Shown here: one piece after another, positions 52,610-61,837 of the stretch | Position numbering within the stretch: position 1 is the first letter of the stretch | Layout: each line of letters opens with the position of its first letter | Assembly (NCBI RefSeq): GCF_014654205.1 | Contig: NZ_BNAW01000025.1 | Location: 60,381-124,380, forward strand | Reading direction: 5' to 3' | Source of the DNA: Amycolatopsis bullii | GTDB lineage: Bacteria > Actinomycetota > Actinomycetes > Mycobacteriales > Pseudonocardiaceae | DNA: 64,000 bases | Program-made: the position numbers and the translations under genes | Notes under the pieces: model-generated | The model's input: the letters and a program-made list of their open reading frames with translations, nothing else | Database searches by the model: none | Told to the model about the DNA's origin: nothing

Positions 52610-52637
52610 CAATCCGGCGGGGCGGGGAGAGCGAATC
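52610..52637 (+). promoter_or_regulatory. ECF-type promoter for the methyltransferase gene
   Basis: CAATCC (52610-52615), 16 bases, CGAATC (52632-52637), then six bases to the ATG at 52644, so the mRNA should be leaderless. The -35 boxes of both promoters sit in a perfect 12-bp inverted repeat (52561-52572 and 52610-52621). Confidence 0.62.
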
Positions 52638-52643
52638 CCGGGC

Positions 52644-53906
52644 ATGCCGCACACCACCGCGCACCGCCTCGCCTCGTTCGCCGGGAAACTCCTCGGCGGG
52701 CCGCTCCCCGTCGGCCTGCGGACCTGGGACGGGACCCGGGCCGGCCCGGACGACGCACCGACCCTCGTGCTCCGCAACCGCCGCGCCCTGCGCCGGCTGC
52801 TCTACGCGCCGGGCGAGCTGGGGCTCGCCCGCGCCTACGTCACCGGTGACCTCGACGTCGAGGGCGACCTGGCCGACGGTTTCCGCCGGATCCGGGCCCT
52901 GACCCGCTCGGGGGAGCTCACCCCGGCGAAGCTCGGGCCGCGGGAGTGGGCGGAGGCCCTGCGGCTGGCCGCCCGGCTCGGTGTCGCCGGGCTGCCGCCG
53001 AAGCCGCCCGCCGAAGAGGCCCGGCTGACCGGGAAGCTGCACAGCCTGCTGCGCGACCGCTCCGCCATCGCCCACCACTACGACCTGAGCAACGCCTTCT
53101 ACCAGCTGCTGCTCGACGAGTCGATGGCGTACTCGTGCGCGTACTTCACCGACGAGTCGCAGAGCCTCGGCCAAGCCCAGCACGACAAGCTGGAGCTGAT
53201 CTGCCGCAAGCTGGGGCTGCGGCCGGGCATGCGGCTGCTCGACGTCGGCTGCGGCTGGGGCTCGCTGCTCGTCCACGCGGCCAAGCACCACGGCGTCGAG
53301 GCCGTCGGCATCACGCTCTCGGCCGAGCAGCTGCAGCACATCCGGGGCCGGCTCGCCCAGCACGACCTCGAAGACCGCGTCGAGGTGCGCCGGCAGGACT
53401 ACCGGGAGCTGCCGGACGCGCCGTTCGACGCGGTCGCGTCGATCGAAATGGGCGAGCACGTCGGCGAAGTCAACTACCCGGCGTACGCGGCGACGCTGCA
53501 CCGCATGGTGAAACCGGGCGGGCGCGTGCTGCTCCAGCAGATGTCCCGCGGGAACGTCGCCCCCGGCGGCGGCGCGTTCATCGAGCGGTACATCGCCCCC
53601 GACATGACCATGCGGCCGGTCGGCCGGACCATCGACCACCTGGAGACCGCGGGTCTCGAGGTGCGGGACGTGCACGCGCTGCGCGAGCACTACGTCCGGA
53701 CGGTCCGGGCCTGGGCGGACACCCTGGAGGAGAACTGGGCCGACGTCGTCGCGCTCATCGGGGAGACGGACGCGCGGGTCTGGCGGCTGTACCTGGTCGG
53801 CGGGGCGCTGGCGTTCGAGGAGAACCGGATGGGCGTGGACCAGATCCTGGCGGTACGGCCGCACGCGGGCGGCGCCAGCGGCCTGCCCCCGACGCGGGAG
53901 TGGTGA
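52644..53906 (+). CDS. ufaA1: Cyclopropane-fatty-acid-synthase-family SAM methyltransferase (UfaA1-like)
   Basis: 420 residues. The N-terminal domain of the CFA family (RRLLYAPGELGLARAYVTGD) is followed by the Rossmann fold: DRSAIAHHYDLSNAFYQLLL, YSCAYFTDESQSLGQAQHDK, SAM-binding MRLLDVGCGWGSLLVHAA, and FDAVASIEMGEHVG. It transfers a methyl or methylene group to an unsaturated acyl chain of a phospholipid. In the SigK locus of Mycobacterium the equivalent is UfaA1 (Rv0447c), linked with 10-methyl (tuberculostearic-type) fatty acid. The first base of the gene is the predicted transcription start. Confidence 0.88.
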   Translation: MPHTTAHRLASFAGKLLGGPLPVGLRTWDGTRAGPDDAPTLVLRNRRALRRLLYAPGELGLARAYVTGDLDVEGDLADGFRRIRALTRSGELTPAKLGPREWAEALRLAARLGVAGLPPKPPAEEARLTGKLHSLLRDRSAIAHHYDLSNAFYQLLLDESMAYSCAYFTDESQSLGQAQHDKLELICRKLGLRPGMRLLDVGCGWGSLLVHAAKHHGVEAVGITLSAEQLQHIRGRLAQHDLEDRVEVRRQDYRELPDAPFDAVASIEMGEHVGEVNYPAYAATLHRMVKPGGRVLLQQMSRGNVAPGGGAFIERYIAPDMTMRPVGRTIDHLETAGLEVRDVHALREHYVRTVRAWADTLEENWADVVALIGETDARVWRLYLVGGALAFEENRMGVDQILAVRPHAGGASGLPPTREW

Positions 53907-53908
53907 CG

Positions 53909-54670
53909 ATGCCGCAGCTGCTCGTCACGGCCGCCGTCACGCTCGCCGCGGTGGCCGTGACCTTCGGGATCGCGCGGGCGCGCAAGCGCTACGACACGAT
54001 CGACACGTTCTGGGGGCTGGGCTTCGCGCTCGTCGCGGTCGCCGCCTTCCCGTTCGGCGACGGGCCGCTCCCGCTGCGGCTGGTGGTGGTGCTCCTGACC
54101 GTCGTCTGGGGGGTGCGGCTCGCGGTGCACCTGCACCTGCGCAACCACAAGCTGCCGGAGGACCCGCGGTACGCGCGGATGGGCCACGGCCCGGCCAAGA
54201 TGTTCCTGCGCGTCTATCTCTTCCAGGCCGTGGTGCTGTACTTCGTGTCGCTGCCCGTGCAGTTCGCCGTGGACGGCACGGGGATCGGCGTCCTGGGCTG
54301 GCTGGGCATCGTGGCGTGGCTGGTCGGCTTCGCGTTCGAGACGATCGGCGACGACCAGCTGCGCCGGTTCAAGGCCGACCCGGCCAACCGCGCCCGCGTG
54401 CTGGACACCGGGCTGTGGCGCTACACGCGGCACCCGAACTACTTCGGCGACGCGTGCGTGTGGTGGGGCCTCTACCTGCTGGCCTGTTCGACGTGGCCGG
54501 GCGCGGCGACCGTCCTCTCCCCCGTGGCGATGACGTTCACCCTGGCCCGCGGGACGGGAAAACCGTTGCTGGAGAAGGGAATGGCCCGCACTCGCCCGGC
54601 CTACGCGCACTACGTCGAGCGGACCAGCGGCTTCTTCCCGTTGCCGCCCCGGCGCGTCACTCCCCGGTGA
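53909..54670 (+). CDS. DUF1295 (steroid-5-alpha-reductase-like) membrane protein
   Basis: 253 residues, about six membrane segments. C-terminal family block: FKADPANRARVLDTGLWRYT and RHPNYFGDACVWWGLYLLA (the NADPH-binding region of isoprenylcysteine methyltransferase/steroid reductase fold). Mycobacterium equivalent in this locus is Rv0446c. It may reduce the methylene intermediate made by the methyltransferase; this is inference. ATG at 53909 has GGGAG eight bases upstream; GTG at 53903 overlaps the previous stop. Its end overlaps the convergent DinB gene by 14 bases. Confidence 0.85.
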   Translation: MPQLLVTAAVTLAAVAVTFGIARARKRYDTIDTFWGLGFALVAVAAFPFGDGPLPLRLVVVLLTVVWGVRLAVHLHLRNHKLPEDPRYARMGHGPAKMFLRVYLFQAVVLYFVSLPVQFAVDGTGIGVLGWLGIVAWLVGFAFETIGDDQLRRFKADPANRARVLDTGLWRYTRHPNYFGDACVWWGLYLLACSTWPGAATVLSPVAMTFTLARGTGKPLLEKGMARTRPAYAHYVERTSGFFPLPPRRVTPR

Positions 54671-55163
54671 GGCCGTCGGTGAGCTCGCGCAGCAGGTCGA
54701 GGTGGCCGACGTGGCGCGCGGTCTCCTCGATCATGTGCGTGAGGACCCAGCGGACGTTGAAGGTCTCGTCCTTGTGCGTCACTTCGTCGTCGAGGCCGCG
54801 GGCGGCGACGATCTCGCGGCTGCGGGCACACTGCTTCTCGTAGTCCGCGAGGAGCTGCTCCACCGACGTCCCGGGCGGGATCCGGAACTCGGCGTCCGGG
54901 TCCTGCTCGAGGCGCTCTTCCCAGGTGTCTTCCTCGCCCTCGACGACCACGGCGAACCAGAACCACTCGTTGAGCGTGAGGTGCGCGACCAGCCCGGCGA
55001 CGGTCGTCAGTTCGCTGGGCAGGTGCACCCGGCGGGCCTGCTCTTCGGTGAGGCCGCCGGCCTTCCACGCGACGGTGGCGCGGTGGTAGTCGAGCAGGCT
55101 GGTCAGGATCTCCCGCTCGCCGCCGGTGAGCGGGACGTCCGGGCGCGGTGGTCGTTCGGTCAT
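54657..55163 (-). CDS. DinB/DUF664-family protein
   Basis: 168 residues, four-helix bundle. Family marks are ILTSLLDYHRATVAWKAGGL, SELTTVAGLVAHLTLNEWFW (histidine on helix 2) and WVLTHMIEETARHVGHLDLL (two histidines), giving a three-histidine metal site. Members are thiol-S-transferases that use mycothiol or bacillithiol. Position gives no substrate hint. The end overlaps DUF1295 in convergent orientation. Confidence 0.85.
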   Translation of the reverse strand: MTERPPRPDVPLTGGEREILTSLLDYHRATVAWKAGGLTEEQARRVHLPSELTTVAGLVAHLTLNEWFWFAVVVEGEEDTWEERLEQDPDAEFRIPPGTSVEQLLADYEKQCARSREIVAARGLDDEVTHKDETFNVRWVLTHMIEETARHVGHLDLLRELTDGLTGE

Positions 55164-55204
55164 GGGCGGAACTCTGCCAGAGGGGTCCGACAGTTCCCGG
55201 CCGG

Positions 55205-56008
55205 TCAGCCGAACGCGGCCAGCGCGACCGGCTCCCACTTGCGCCAGCCGTCCAGCCGGTCCCGGTATTCGGCTTCGACCGCCGCGAACGACTTGCCGAA
55301 GAACATCCGGGCCGGCGGGTTTTCGGTGTCCGCCAGCGCCAGCAACGGTTCCCGGGTCGCCCGGGGGTCGCCGAGGTCCCACTCGATCCGCGTCGCTTCG
55401 CGCACGGCGTCGTAGTCCGGGTGCGGCTCGCTCTGCCGGACGCTGCCGCCGCCGAAGTCCGTGCGGTACGGGCCGGGCTCCAGGCAGATCACGTCGATCC
55501 CGAAACCCCCGACCTCCTGCCGCAGCGACTCCGAAAGCCCTTCGACCGCCCACTTCGAAGCGTGGTACGCGCCGATGCCCGGGAACGCGCGGATGCCGCC
55601 TTCGCTGGTGACCTGGATGATCCGGCCGCGGCCCTGCCGCCGCATGATCGGCAGGGCCGCCTGGGTCAGCCAGAGCGTGCCGAAGAAGTTCGTCTCGAGC
55701 TCCGCCCGGACCTCCTCCTCGGTCAGCTCCTCGACCATCCCGAAGTGCCCGTAACCGGCGTTGTTCACCAGCACGTCCAGTGCTCCGAACTCCGCCGCCG
55801 CCCGCCCGACCGCCTCGACGGCGGCGGCGCGGTCGGTGACGTCCAGCCGCAGCGGCAGCACGGCGTCGCCGTACTGCTCGACGAGCGGCCGCAGGCTTTC
55901 GACGTCCCGCGCGGTGGCGGCGACCCGGTCGCCCCGGGCCAGCGCCGCTTCGGTCCACTCGCGGCCGAAGCCCTTGGACGTCCCGGTGATGAACCAGCTC
56001 TTCGTCAC
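55205..56008 (-). CDS. Short-chain dehydrogenase/reductase
   Basis: 267 residues, classical SDR: WFITGTSKGFGREWTEAALA for NAD(P) binding (T-G-x3-G-x-G), DVLVNNAGYGHFG, Ser in IIQVTSEGGIRAFPG, and catalytic YHASK. It is divergent from the TetR regulator at 56095 with 86 bases between, which probably controls it. Substrate unknown. Confidence 0.92.
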   Translation of the reverse strand: MTKSWFITGTSKGFGREWTEAALARGDRVAATARDVESLRPLVEQYGDAVLPLRLDVTDRAAAVEAVGRAAAEFGALDVLVNNAGYGHFGMVEELTEEEVRAELETNFFGTLWLTQAALPIMRRQGRGRIIQVTSEGGIRAFPGIGAYHASKWAVEGLSESLRQEVGGFGIDVICLEPGPYRTDFGGGSVRQSEPHPDYDAVREATRIEWDLGDPRATREPLLALADTENPPARMFFGKSFAAVEAEYRDRLDGWRKWEPVALAAFG

Positions 56009-56094
56009 GACATGCCCTTCCTGCTCGAATTACTGCATCACAAGCTAACAGTAGCATGGACTGCATTATTGCGTTGGATGGTAAGGTCACCGGC

Positions 56095-56727
56095 ATGATC
56101 GCGAACGACGGGCGCCGTGAGCGCAAGAAGGCCCAGACCCGCGCCCGCATCCAGGACGCGGCCCTGGACCTCTTCGCGAGCCAGGGCTACCGCGAAACGA
56201 CGATCGCGCAGATCGCCGCCCGGGCCGACGTCGCGACCCGCACGGTCACCCTGCACTTCCCGGCCAAGGACGACCTGCTCTTCGCCGACGACCCGTTCAC
56301 CCCGGAGTCGCTGGCGGCGCGGCTGCGCGACCGGCCGCCGGGCAGCACGCTCGACGCGGTCCGCGAGTGGATGCACGCGACCATGCGCGAACTCGACGAG
56401 CGCGACCGCGCTTCAGGGGTCGATCCCGCGCACATCTGGCAGCGCCGCGCGCTGCGCGCCGACCTCCTCATGGCCGACGACGACCTCCGCGGCCGGGCCC
56501 GCGCCGGCTACCGCGACCTCGAGCTCCTGATCGCCGCGGCCCTCGGCGACGACCTCGGCCACCCGGCGGACGCCCTGCTCCCCCGGCTCGCGGCCGTCAC
56601 CGTGGTCACGGGCCTCCGGGAGATCTACGTGACCCGCGAAGGCCGGGCGCGGCCGGAGATGCACGAGCTGGCCGGCCTGGTCGACGAAGTGCTCGCCTTC
56701 GCCGAGGCGGGCCTCCGCACGGCGTGA
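56095..56727 (+). CDS. TetR-family transcriptional regulator
   Basis: 210 residues. Helix-turn-helix at 12-58: RIQDAALDLFASQGYRETTI and ADVATRTVTLHFPAKDDLL. The C-terminal ligand domain is of the variable type. The gene appears leaderless: TAAGGT (56082-56087) lies seven bases before ATG 56095. Two ACTGCAT copies (about 56031 and 56060) in the gap to the divergent SDR gene may be operator parts. It likely represses the SDR. Confidence 0.88.
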   Translation: MIANDGRRERKKAQTRARIQDAALDLFASQGYRETTIAQIAARADVATRTVTLHFPAKDDLLFADDPFTPESLAARLRDRPPGSTLDAVREWMHATMRELDERDRASGVDPAHIWQRRALRADLLMADDDLRGRARAGYRDLELLIAAALGDDLGHPADALLPRLAAVTVVTGLREIYVTREGRARPEMHELAGLVDEVLAFAEAGLRTA

Positions 56728-56748
56728 GGTCCGGCCGTCCTCGCCGGA

Positions 56749-56770
56749 ATGATCGAATCGGTTCGATCAT
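56749..56770. promoter_or_regulatory. Perfect 9-bp inverted repeat before the LacI-like gene
   Basis: ATGATCGAA (56749-56757) and TTCGATCAT (56762-56770) enclose TCGG. It begins 22 bases after the TetR stop and is about 130 bases before the LacI-like start; it could be an operator or a terminator for the TetR gene. The rest of 56771-56897 has no coding sequence I can recognise. Confidence 0.45.
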
Positions 56771-56897
56771 CACCTGCCCCGGTGAACGCCCGTCGAGCTG
56801 CTTGCGCATCCCCGATGCGTACTCTACGTTCAAATATCGTCGATGCGGTTCGACACACCGTGACGGATCGCCGTCTTCTGGGGGCAGTCGAGCACTC

Positions 56898-57791
56898 ATG
56901 CGCAAGCGCGGTCACCACCGGCACGCCGGGGCCCGGCTCACGGCCGGGCCCCGGACGAACGTGCTGGCCCTGGTCGTGCCGCTGCGCGCCGGCGCCCACG
57001 ACGTCGTCGTGCGGGAGTTCGTCGCCGCCGCCATCTCCGCGGCCGGCGCCCGGGACCACGCCCTGCTCCTGGTCACCGCCGAAGAGGGGCCCGCCGCGCT
57101 GCGCCGCGCGGTGTCCGATTCCGTCGCCGACGGTGTCGTCGTCATGGACGTCGAAGCCGCCGATCCGCGTGTGCCGGTGCTGCTCGGGCTGGACCGGCCG
57201 GCGCTGCTGATCGGCGTGCCGGACTCCCCGCGCGGGCTCGGCTGCCTCGACCTCGACTTCGCCGCGGCGGGTGCGCTCTGCTTCGGCCACCTGGCCGGCC
57301 TCGGCCACGAGCACGTCGCCCTGATCGGCCCGCCGCCCGCGGCCTACCGGCGCGGCAGCAGCGCCGCGACCCGGCTCGCCCAGGGCTTCACGGCGGAAGC
57401 GGCCCGCCGGGGCCTCCGCTCGACGACGCTGGCCTGGGGTGACACCCACTGGCGGACGCTGCGCGGCCTCGACGCGCTCTTCGCCCACCACCCGGACGTC
57501 ACCGGCCTCGTCGTGCACAACGAAACGGCGCTGCCCGCGGTGCTGGCGAGCCTGCAGCACCGCGGCCTGCGCGTGCCCGAGGACGTCTCGCTCGTCGCGG
57601 TCTGTCCGGGCAGCCTCACCGCGCACAGCCTGCTCGAGCTGACCTGCGTGGCGATCCCGGCGCGGGAGATCGGCGCGCTGGCCGTCGAAACGGTCATCGG
57701 GCAGCTCGACGACGGCACCGCGCCCGGAACCCGGCTCCTCGCCCCGCGCCTGACCCCGGGCGCCAGCACCGCGCCGCCCCGGCTGCCCTGA
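56898..57791 (+). CDS. LacI-type ligand-binding protein without DNA-binding domain
   Basis: 297 residues. The fold of the LacI/RbsB sensor starts almost at once (RTNVLALVVPLRAGAHDVVV, VADGVVVMDVEAADPRVPVL, HLAGLGHEHVALIG and VPEDVSLVAVCPGSL). The usual LacI head, with about 60 residues of helix-turn-helix before this point, is missing; there is only MRKRGHHRHAGARLTAGP. Upstream bases in all three frames do not encode such a head. There is no signal peptide, so it is not a periplasmic binding protein. It may be a decayed regulator, or a cytosolic sensor acting through a partner. Confidence 0.75.
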   Translation: MRKRGHHRHAGARLTAGPRTNVLALVVPLRAGAHDVVVREFVAAAISAAGARDHALLLVTAEEGPAALRRAVSDSVADGVVVMDVEAADPRVPVLLGLDRPALLIGVPDSPRGLGCLDLDFAAAGALCFGHLAGLGHEHVALIGPPPAAYRRGSSAATRLAQGFTAEAARRGLRSTTLAWGDTHWRTLRGLDALFAHHPDVTGLVVHNETALPAVLASLQHRGLRVPEDVSLVAVCPGSLTAHSLLELTCVAIPAREIGALAVETVIGQLDDGTAPGTRLLAPRLTPGASTAPPRLP

Positions 57792-57981
57792 ACCCGGGCG
57801 AACAGCTTCCCCGCATTCTGCCACTGCCGGTATTCCGGTGATCAATTGTCGGCGATGGGTTCACGGAAATGACGTATTGCCCTGGCCGCCCGATCCAGTG
57901 TTAACGTGACCGCGGCTATTTTGCCGCGCGCATTCGGCGCGCGGAATCGGGGGAAACGATCTCGGCCGGAGGGGTCCCGAC

Positions 57982-60900
57982 ATGCATCGAAGACAGCTGG
58001 CGCTGGCGGCCGTGGTGGTGGCGGGCTGGTCGTTGCCCGTTCCGGCGACGGCGGAACCGGCCACCGCACCCGGCATCCCCCGCGATTCCGGACAATCCGT
58101 CACGCTGATCACCGGCGATCGGGTACGGGTGCTCCCGAATTCGCGCGGGAAAAACACGGTCGTGGTCGAACCGGGCCCCGGCCGCGACCGGATCGGTTTC
58201 TTCCGGGAAACGATCACCGGCGCGAAGCCCGGTGACATCACCGTGGTGCCTTCGGACGCGCTGGCGCTGGTGAGCGCCGGAAAACTCGATTCCCGGCTGT
58301 TCGACGTCTCCGAACTGCTGCGCCGGCACCTCACCGATGCCGCGGGCGCGCTCCCGTTGATCGTCACCTACGCCGACGGCGCTCCCGCGGCCACGCCGCC
58401 CGCCACCACGGCCGTCCGCGACCTGCCGAGCGTGCGCGGCGCGGCCCTGCGCCAGGACCGGCACCGGGGAACGGAGTTCTGGACCTGGCTCACCGCCGGG
58501 CCCGGGCTGCGGACCCCGATCGGCAAGGTCTGGCTGGACGGCCTGGCCGAGCCGGCCCTCGACGTCAGCGTGCCGCAGATCGGCGGCCCGACCGCGTGGC
58601 AGGCCGGCTACACCGGCCGCGGGATCACCGTCGGCGTGCTCGACACCGGCGTCCGGGCCGACCACCCGGATCTCGCGGGCAAAGTCGTGGAAGCGCAGGA
58701 CTTCACCGGCACCCGGCCGGACGCCGGTGACGACGTCGGGCACGGCACGCACGTGGCCGGCATCATCGCCGGGACCGGCGCCGCCTCCGGTGGCCGCTAC
58801 CGCGGGGTGGCGCCGGACGCCCGGCTGATCAGCGGCAAGGTCTGCCTCGCCTACGGCTGCCCGGAGTCCGCGGTGATCGCGGGCATGGAGTGGATCGCGC
58901 CGAAGGTCCGGGTGGTCAACCTGAGCCTCGGCGGCGACGCGACCGACGGCACGGATCCGGTGTCCCAGGCGGTGAACACGTTGACCGCCCGCTACGGCAC
59001 CCTCTTCGTCGCGTCGGCGGGCAACGACCGCTCGCTCGACCTGCCCGAACCGGGACCGGTCGTCGCACCCGCCGTGGCCGATGCGGCACTGGCGGTCGGC
59101 AGCGTGTCGGCCCAGGACACCACCAGCGCCTTCTCCAACCGGGGCTTGCGGCTCGGCGACCACGCGGTCAAGCCGGACGTCGCCGCGCCCGGCGAAGGCA
59201 TCGTCTCGGCCCGGGCGGCGGGCACGCGCGACGGCGACACCGCGCCGGTGGACGGCGACTACGCCCGGCTTTCCGGGACGTCGATGGCGGCACCGCACGT
59301 CGCCGGTTCGGCGGCCTTGCTGCTCCAGCGGCACCCGGACTGGCTCGCCGGCCGGCTCAAGTCCACGTTGACGAGCACCGCGAAGCCCACCGCCGACGTA
59401 GTCGAGCAGGGCGCCGGCCGGGTCGACGCCGGGCGCGCGGTCACCCAGCAGGTCACCGCCACCACCGGCAGCCTCGGCTACGGCTTCGTCGCCTGGCCCC
59501 GGTCCGGGCCCGTCACCAAGACCGTGACCTACCACAACGACGGGGACGCGGCCGTCACCCTTTCGCTGGCCACGAACCCGCAGCCGCTGTTCAGCCCCTC
59601 GGCGACGTCCGTGGTGGTGCCCGCGCACGGCGATGCCGACGTCGGCGTCACCCTCCAGGCGGGCGCGAGCGCTGCCGGCCCGCAGGGCGGCCGGCTGACC
59701 GCGACGGCGCCCGGGATCGCCGTGCAGACCGCGCTCGGCGCATTCCTCGAGCCCGAGAGCTACGACGTGTCCGTGCGGCTGATCGGCCGCGACGGGCAGT
59801 TCACCGCCGGCGTCGCCACGCTCGTCGACACCACGACGGGGGCCGCGTTCGGCGTCCGGCCGTTCCGCGCCGACGGCACGGCCGTGGTCCGGGTGCCCAA
59901 GGGGCGGTACGACCTCAACGCGTTCGACGTGTCCGGTGACCCGAGCGGCCGGACCCGGCCGGCCGCCGTGACGCTGCTTTCCCGGCCCGGTCAGCCGGTG
60001 ACCGGCGCGGTTTCGATCACTTTGGACGCCCGGGCGGGCAAACCACTGCGCGCGGTGGTCGACCGCCCGGACGCGCGGCTGCAGGGCGGCGAACTGGGCC
60101 TGGTGTCCGGAAACCCGGCCGGGACCCGCACGAACACGCTCGCCTGGATCGCCCAGCCGGGCACCGAGCTGTACGCGGCGGGCTCGGGCAGCGAAGTCAC
60201 CGACCACACCTACGGGCTATACTTCCGGGCGACGCTGGCCGCCCGGCCGCCCGGGGTGGATCCGAACGGGTACGTCTACCAGCTGGCGCTCCTCGAACGC
60301 GGCCGGGTGCCCGCCGATCCCGTGTTCCGGGTGCGGGACCGGGACCTCGCGGTGGTCGACACCCGGTACCACACCCAGGGGAAACCGGCGGAGAGCCTGC
60401 GCCTCGACGACGTCACCTTCGGTTTCCCGGGCGCCGACAGCGGGACCTACCAGGTCACGGCGCAGGCGCTGCCGAGCCGGCGAACCGAGTACTACACGAC
60501 CGGCGTCGCCTGGCAGCACCTCTTGGCGGTGTACCCGGACCCGCTGACCGACGCGGAAAACAACTACTCGTACCGCACCTACCGGCCCGGGTTCGAGCAC
60601 GCCGGCTGGAACCGCGCGCCGGTCGGGCCCGCCTTCGGCGCACCGCAGGACGGCTGGGGCGTGGTCCGCGCCGGGAACCAGCTGGTGTACGCGATCCCGC
60701 TGGTGTCGGGCAGCGATCCGGAGCAGTACACCTCGCCACCGGGTGGCCTCACCGGCACGGCGACGCTGTCACGTGACGGCGTCGCGCTGGCCACCGCGCC
60801 GAGCCCGGCCGTCGGGGCGCTGGCGATTCCGGACACCGCGGGCACCTACACGCTGCGGTCGGTGGCCACGCGCAGCGTGCCGTGGTCGGTGGTGGGGACC

Positions 60901-61281
60901 GCGGTGGACGTGGCGTGGACGTTCCGCGAGCCCGGCTCGGCGGCGCCGGCGAAACCGTTGCCGCTGCTGGTGGTCCGCGCCGAGGGCGCGGTCGACGAGC
61001 AGAGCCGGGCCCCGGCCGGGAAGCCGTTCGTGCTCGCGCTGACCGCGCAGCGGCAGCCGGGCGCGGGCGAGCTCCGGCTGGCGGATCTGCGCGTCGAAAC
61101 GTCCACTGACGACGGTGCCCGGTGGACGGTCGCGCCGGCCGCCCGGATCGGCAACGGGGGTCTTGCGGTGGTGCGCAACCCGGCGGGCGAAGGGTTCGTG
61201 TCGCTGCGGATCACCGCCCGGGACGCGGACGGCAACGCGGTCACCCAGACCGTGATCAGGGCGTACCAGACAGCGCCGTGA
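57982..61281 (+). CDS. Secreted subtilisin-like serine protease (S8), 1099 residues
   Basis: Signal peptide (LALAAVVVAGWSLPVPATA), a propeptide to about 200, then the catalytic domain with Asp221 (GVLDTGVRADHPDL), His254 (DDVGHGTHVAGIIAGTG), the oxyanion Asn in ASAGNDRS, and Ser434 (LSGTSMAAPHVAGSAALLL). The remaining 650 residues are beta-rich modules with no recognised catalytic motif, probably for surface or substrate contact. GGAGGGG is seven bases before ATG. It is similar to streptomycete secreted peptidases. The 3' end overlaps the convergent gene by 26 bases. Confidence 0.92.
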   Translation: MHRRQLALAAVVVAGWSLPVPATAEPATAPGIPRDSGQSVTLITGDRVRVLPNSRGKNTVVVEPGPGRDRIGFFRETITGAKPGDITVVPSDALALVSAGKLDSRLFDVSELLRRHLTDAAGALPLIVTYADGAPAATPPATTAVRDLPSVRGAALRQDRHRGTEFWTWLTAGPGLRTPIGKVWLDGLAEPALDVSVPQIGGPTAWQAGYTGRGITVGVLDTGVRADHPDLAGKVVEAQDFTGTRPDAGDDVGHGTHVAGIIAGTGAASGGRYRGVAPDARLISGKVCLAYGCPESAVIAGMEWIAPKVRVVNLSLGGDATDGTDPVSQAVNTLTARYGTLFVASAGNDRSLDLPEPGPVVAPAVADAALAVGSVSAQDTTSAFSNRGLRLGDHAVKPDVAAPGEGIVSARAAGTRDGDTAPVDGDYARLSGTSMAAPHVAGSAALLLQRHPDWLAGRLKSTLTSTAKPTADVVEQGAGRVDAGRAVTQQVTATTGSLGYGFVAWPRSGPVTKTVTYHNDGDAAVTLSLATNPQPLFSPSATSVVVPAHGDADVGVTLQAGASAAGPQGGRLTATAPGIAVQTALGAFLEPESYDVSVRLIGRDGQFTAGVATLVDTTTGAAFGVRPFRADGTAVVRVPKGRYDLNAFDVSGDPSGRTRPAAVTLLSRPGQPVTGAVSITLDARAGKPLRAVVDRPDARLQGGELGLVSGNPAGTRTNTLAWIAQPGTELYAAGSGSEVTDHTYGLYFRATLAARPPGVDPNGYVYQLALLERGRVPADPVFRVRDRDLAVVDTRYHTQGKPAESLRLDDVTFGFPGADSGTYQVTAQALPSRRTEYYTTGVAWQHLLAVYPDPLTDAENNYSYRTYRPGFEHAGWNRAPVGPAFGAPQDGWGVVRAGNQLVYAIPLVSGSDPEQYTSPPGGLTGTATLSRDGVALATAPSPAVGALAIPDTAGTYTLRSVATRSVPWSVVGTAVDVAWTFREPGSAAPAKPLPLLVVRAEGAVDEQSRAPAGKPFVLALTAQRQPGAGELRLADLRVETSTDDGARWTVAPAARIGNGGLAVVRNPAGEGFVSLRITARDADGNAVTQTVIRAYQTAP

Positions 61282-61819
61282 CGGCGATCGCGGCGAGCGG
61301 CACGACGAAGGCGGCCCCGGTCAGGAGCTTGAGCTCCCGGCCGTGGGCCCGCCACTCGCCGTCCCACCCGCTTTCGGCGTCGTAGCGCAGGTTCGCCGTC
61401 GTCATCAGCGCCCGGCCCAGCCCGAACCCCGCACCCGCACACAGCGCCGCAGGCAGCGAAGCCGTGAAAGCCACGGCGATCGCGGCGACGTACGGCAGGC
61501 CGCTGGGGAGGTACGTGCGCGCGCCGGTGCCCATTTCGAACCCGAACTGCAGCGGGCCGAGGTGCCGGCCGAGCCGGAACACCGTGTCCGGCACCAGCCG
61601 GCGGTTCTCCGGCAGCCGGAACGACCACACACCCGTTTCGCGCAGCAGGACCGCACCCAGCGCCGCGGCCACCACGGCCCAGCCGGCGGCCGCCGGGAGC
61701 GGGGCGCGCAGCAGGGAACCGGCCACGAGCAGGACGAGCGCGGACAGGGCGCCGCCGCCGAGGAGCCCGGCGCAGAACGCCAGTGTCGGAGTGCCTCGCC
61801 AGACCGGCGAGCTCAGCAC
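61256..61819 (-). CDS. Hypothetical membrane protein, end of the Mau-like operon
   Basis: 187 residues, GTG start. Four or five hydrophobic segments (TLAFCAGLLGGGALSALVLL, AGWAVVAAALGAVLL, GLPYVAAIAVAFTASLPAAL and GAAFVVPLAAIAVTAL) with a hydrophilic loop around 65-105. Two cysteines (FCAGL, ALCAGAG) lie in membrane segments. No family was recognised. It is the last gene in a line of five with short or negative spacing, 18 bases behind the small protein gene. Confidence 0.68.
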   Translation of the reverse strand: MLSSPVWRGTPTLAFCAGLLGGGALSALVLLVAGSLLRAPLPAAAGWAVVAAALGAVLLRETGVWSFRLPENRRLVPDTVFRLGRHLGPLQFGFEMGTGARTYLPSGLPYVAAIAVAFTASLPAALCAGAGFGLGRALMTTANLRYDAESGWDGEWRAHGRELKLLTGAAFVVPLAAIAVTALSGTP

Positions 61820-61837
61820 GAAGGCCGAGTTCCGGCT

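Noticed and set aside
57792..57981. Promoter for the subtilase (TTGCCC and TAACGT near 57873-57905)
   Set aside because: The spacing is about 19 bases and the match is modest, so it was not listed as a feature.
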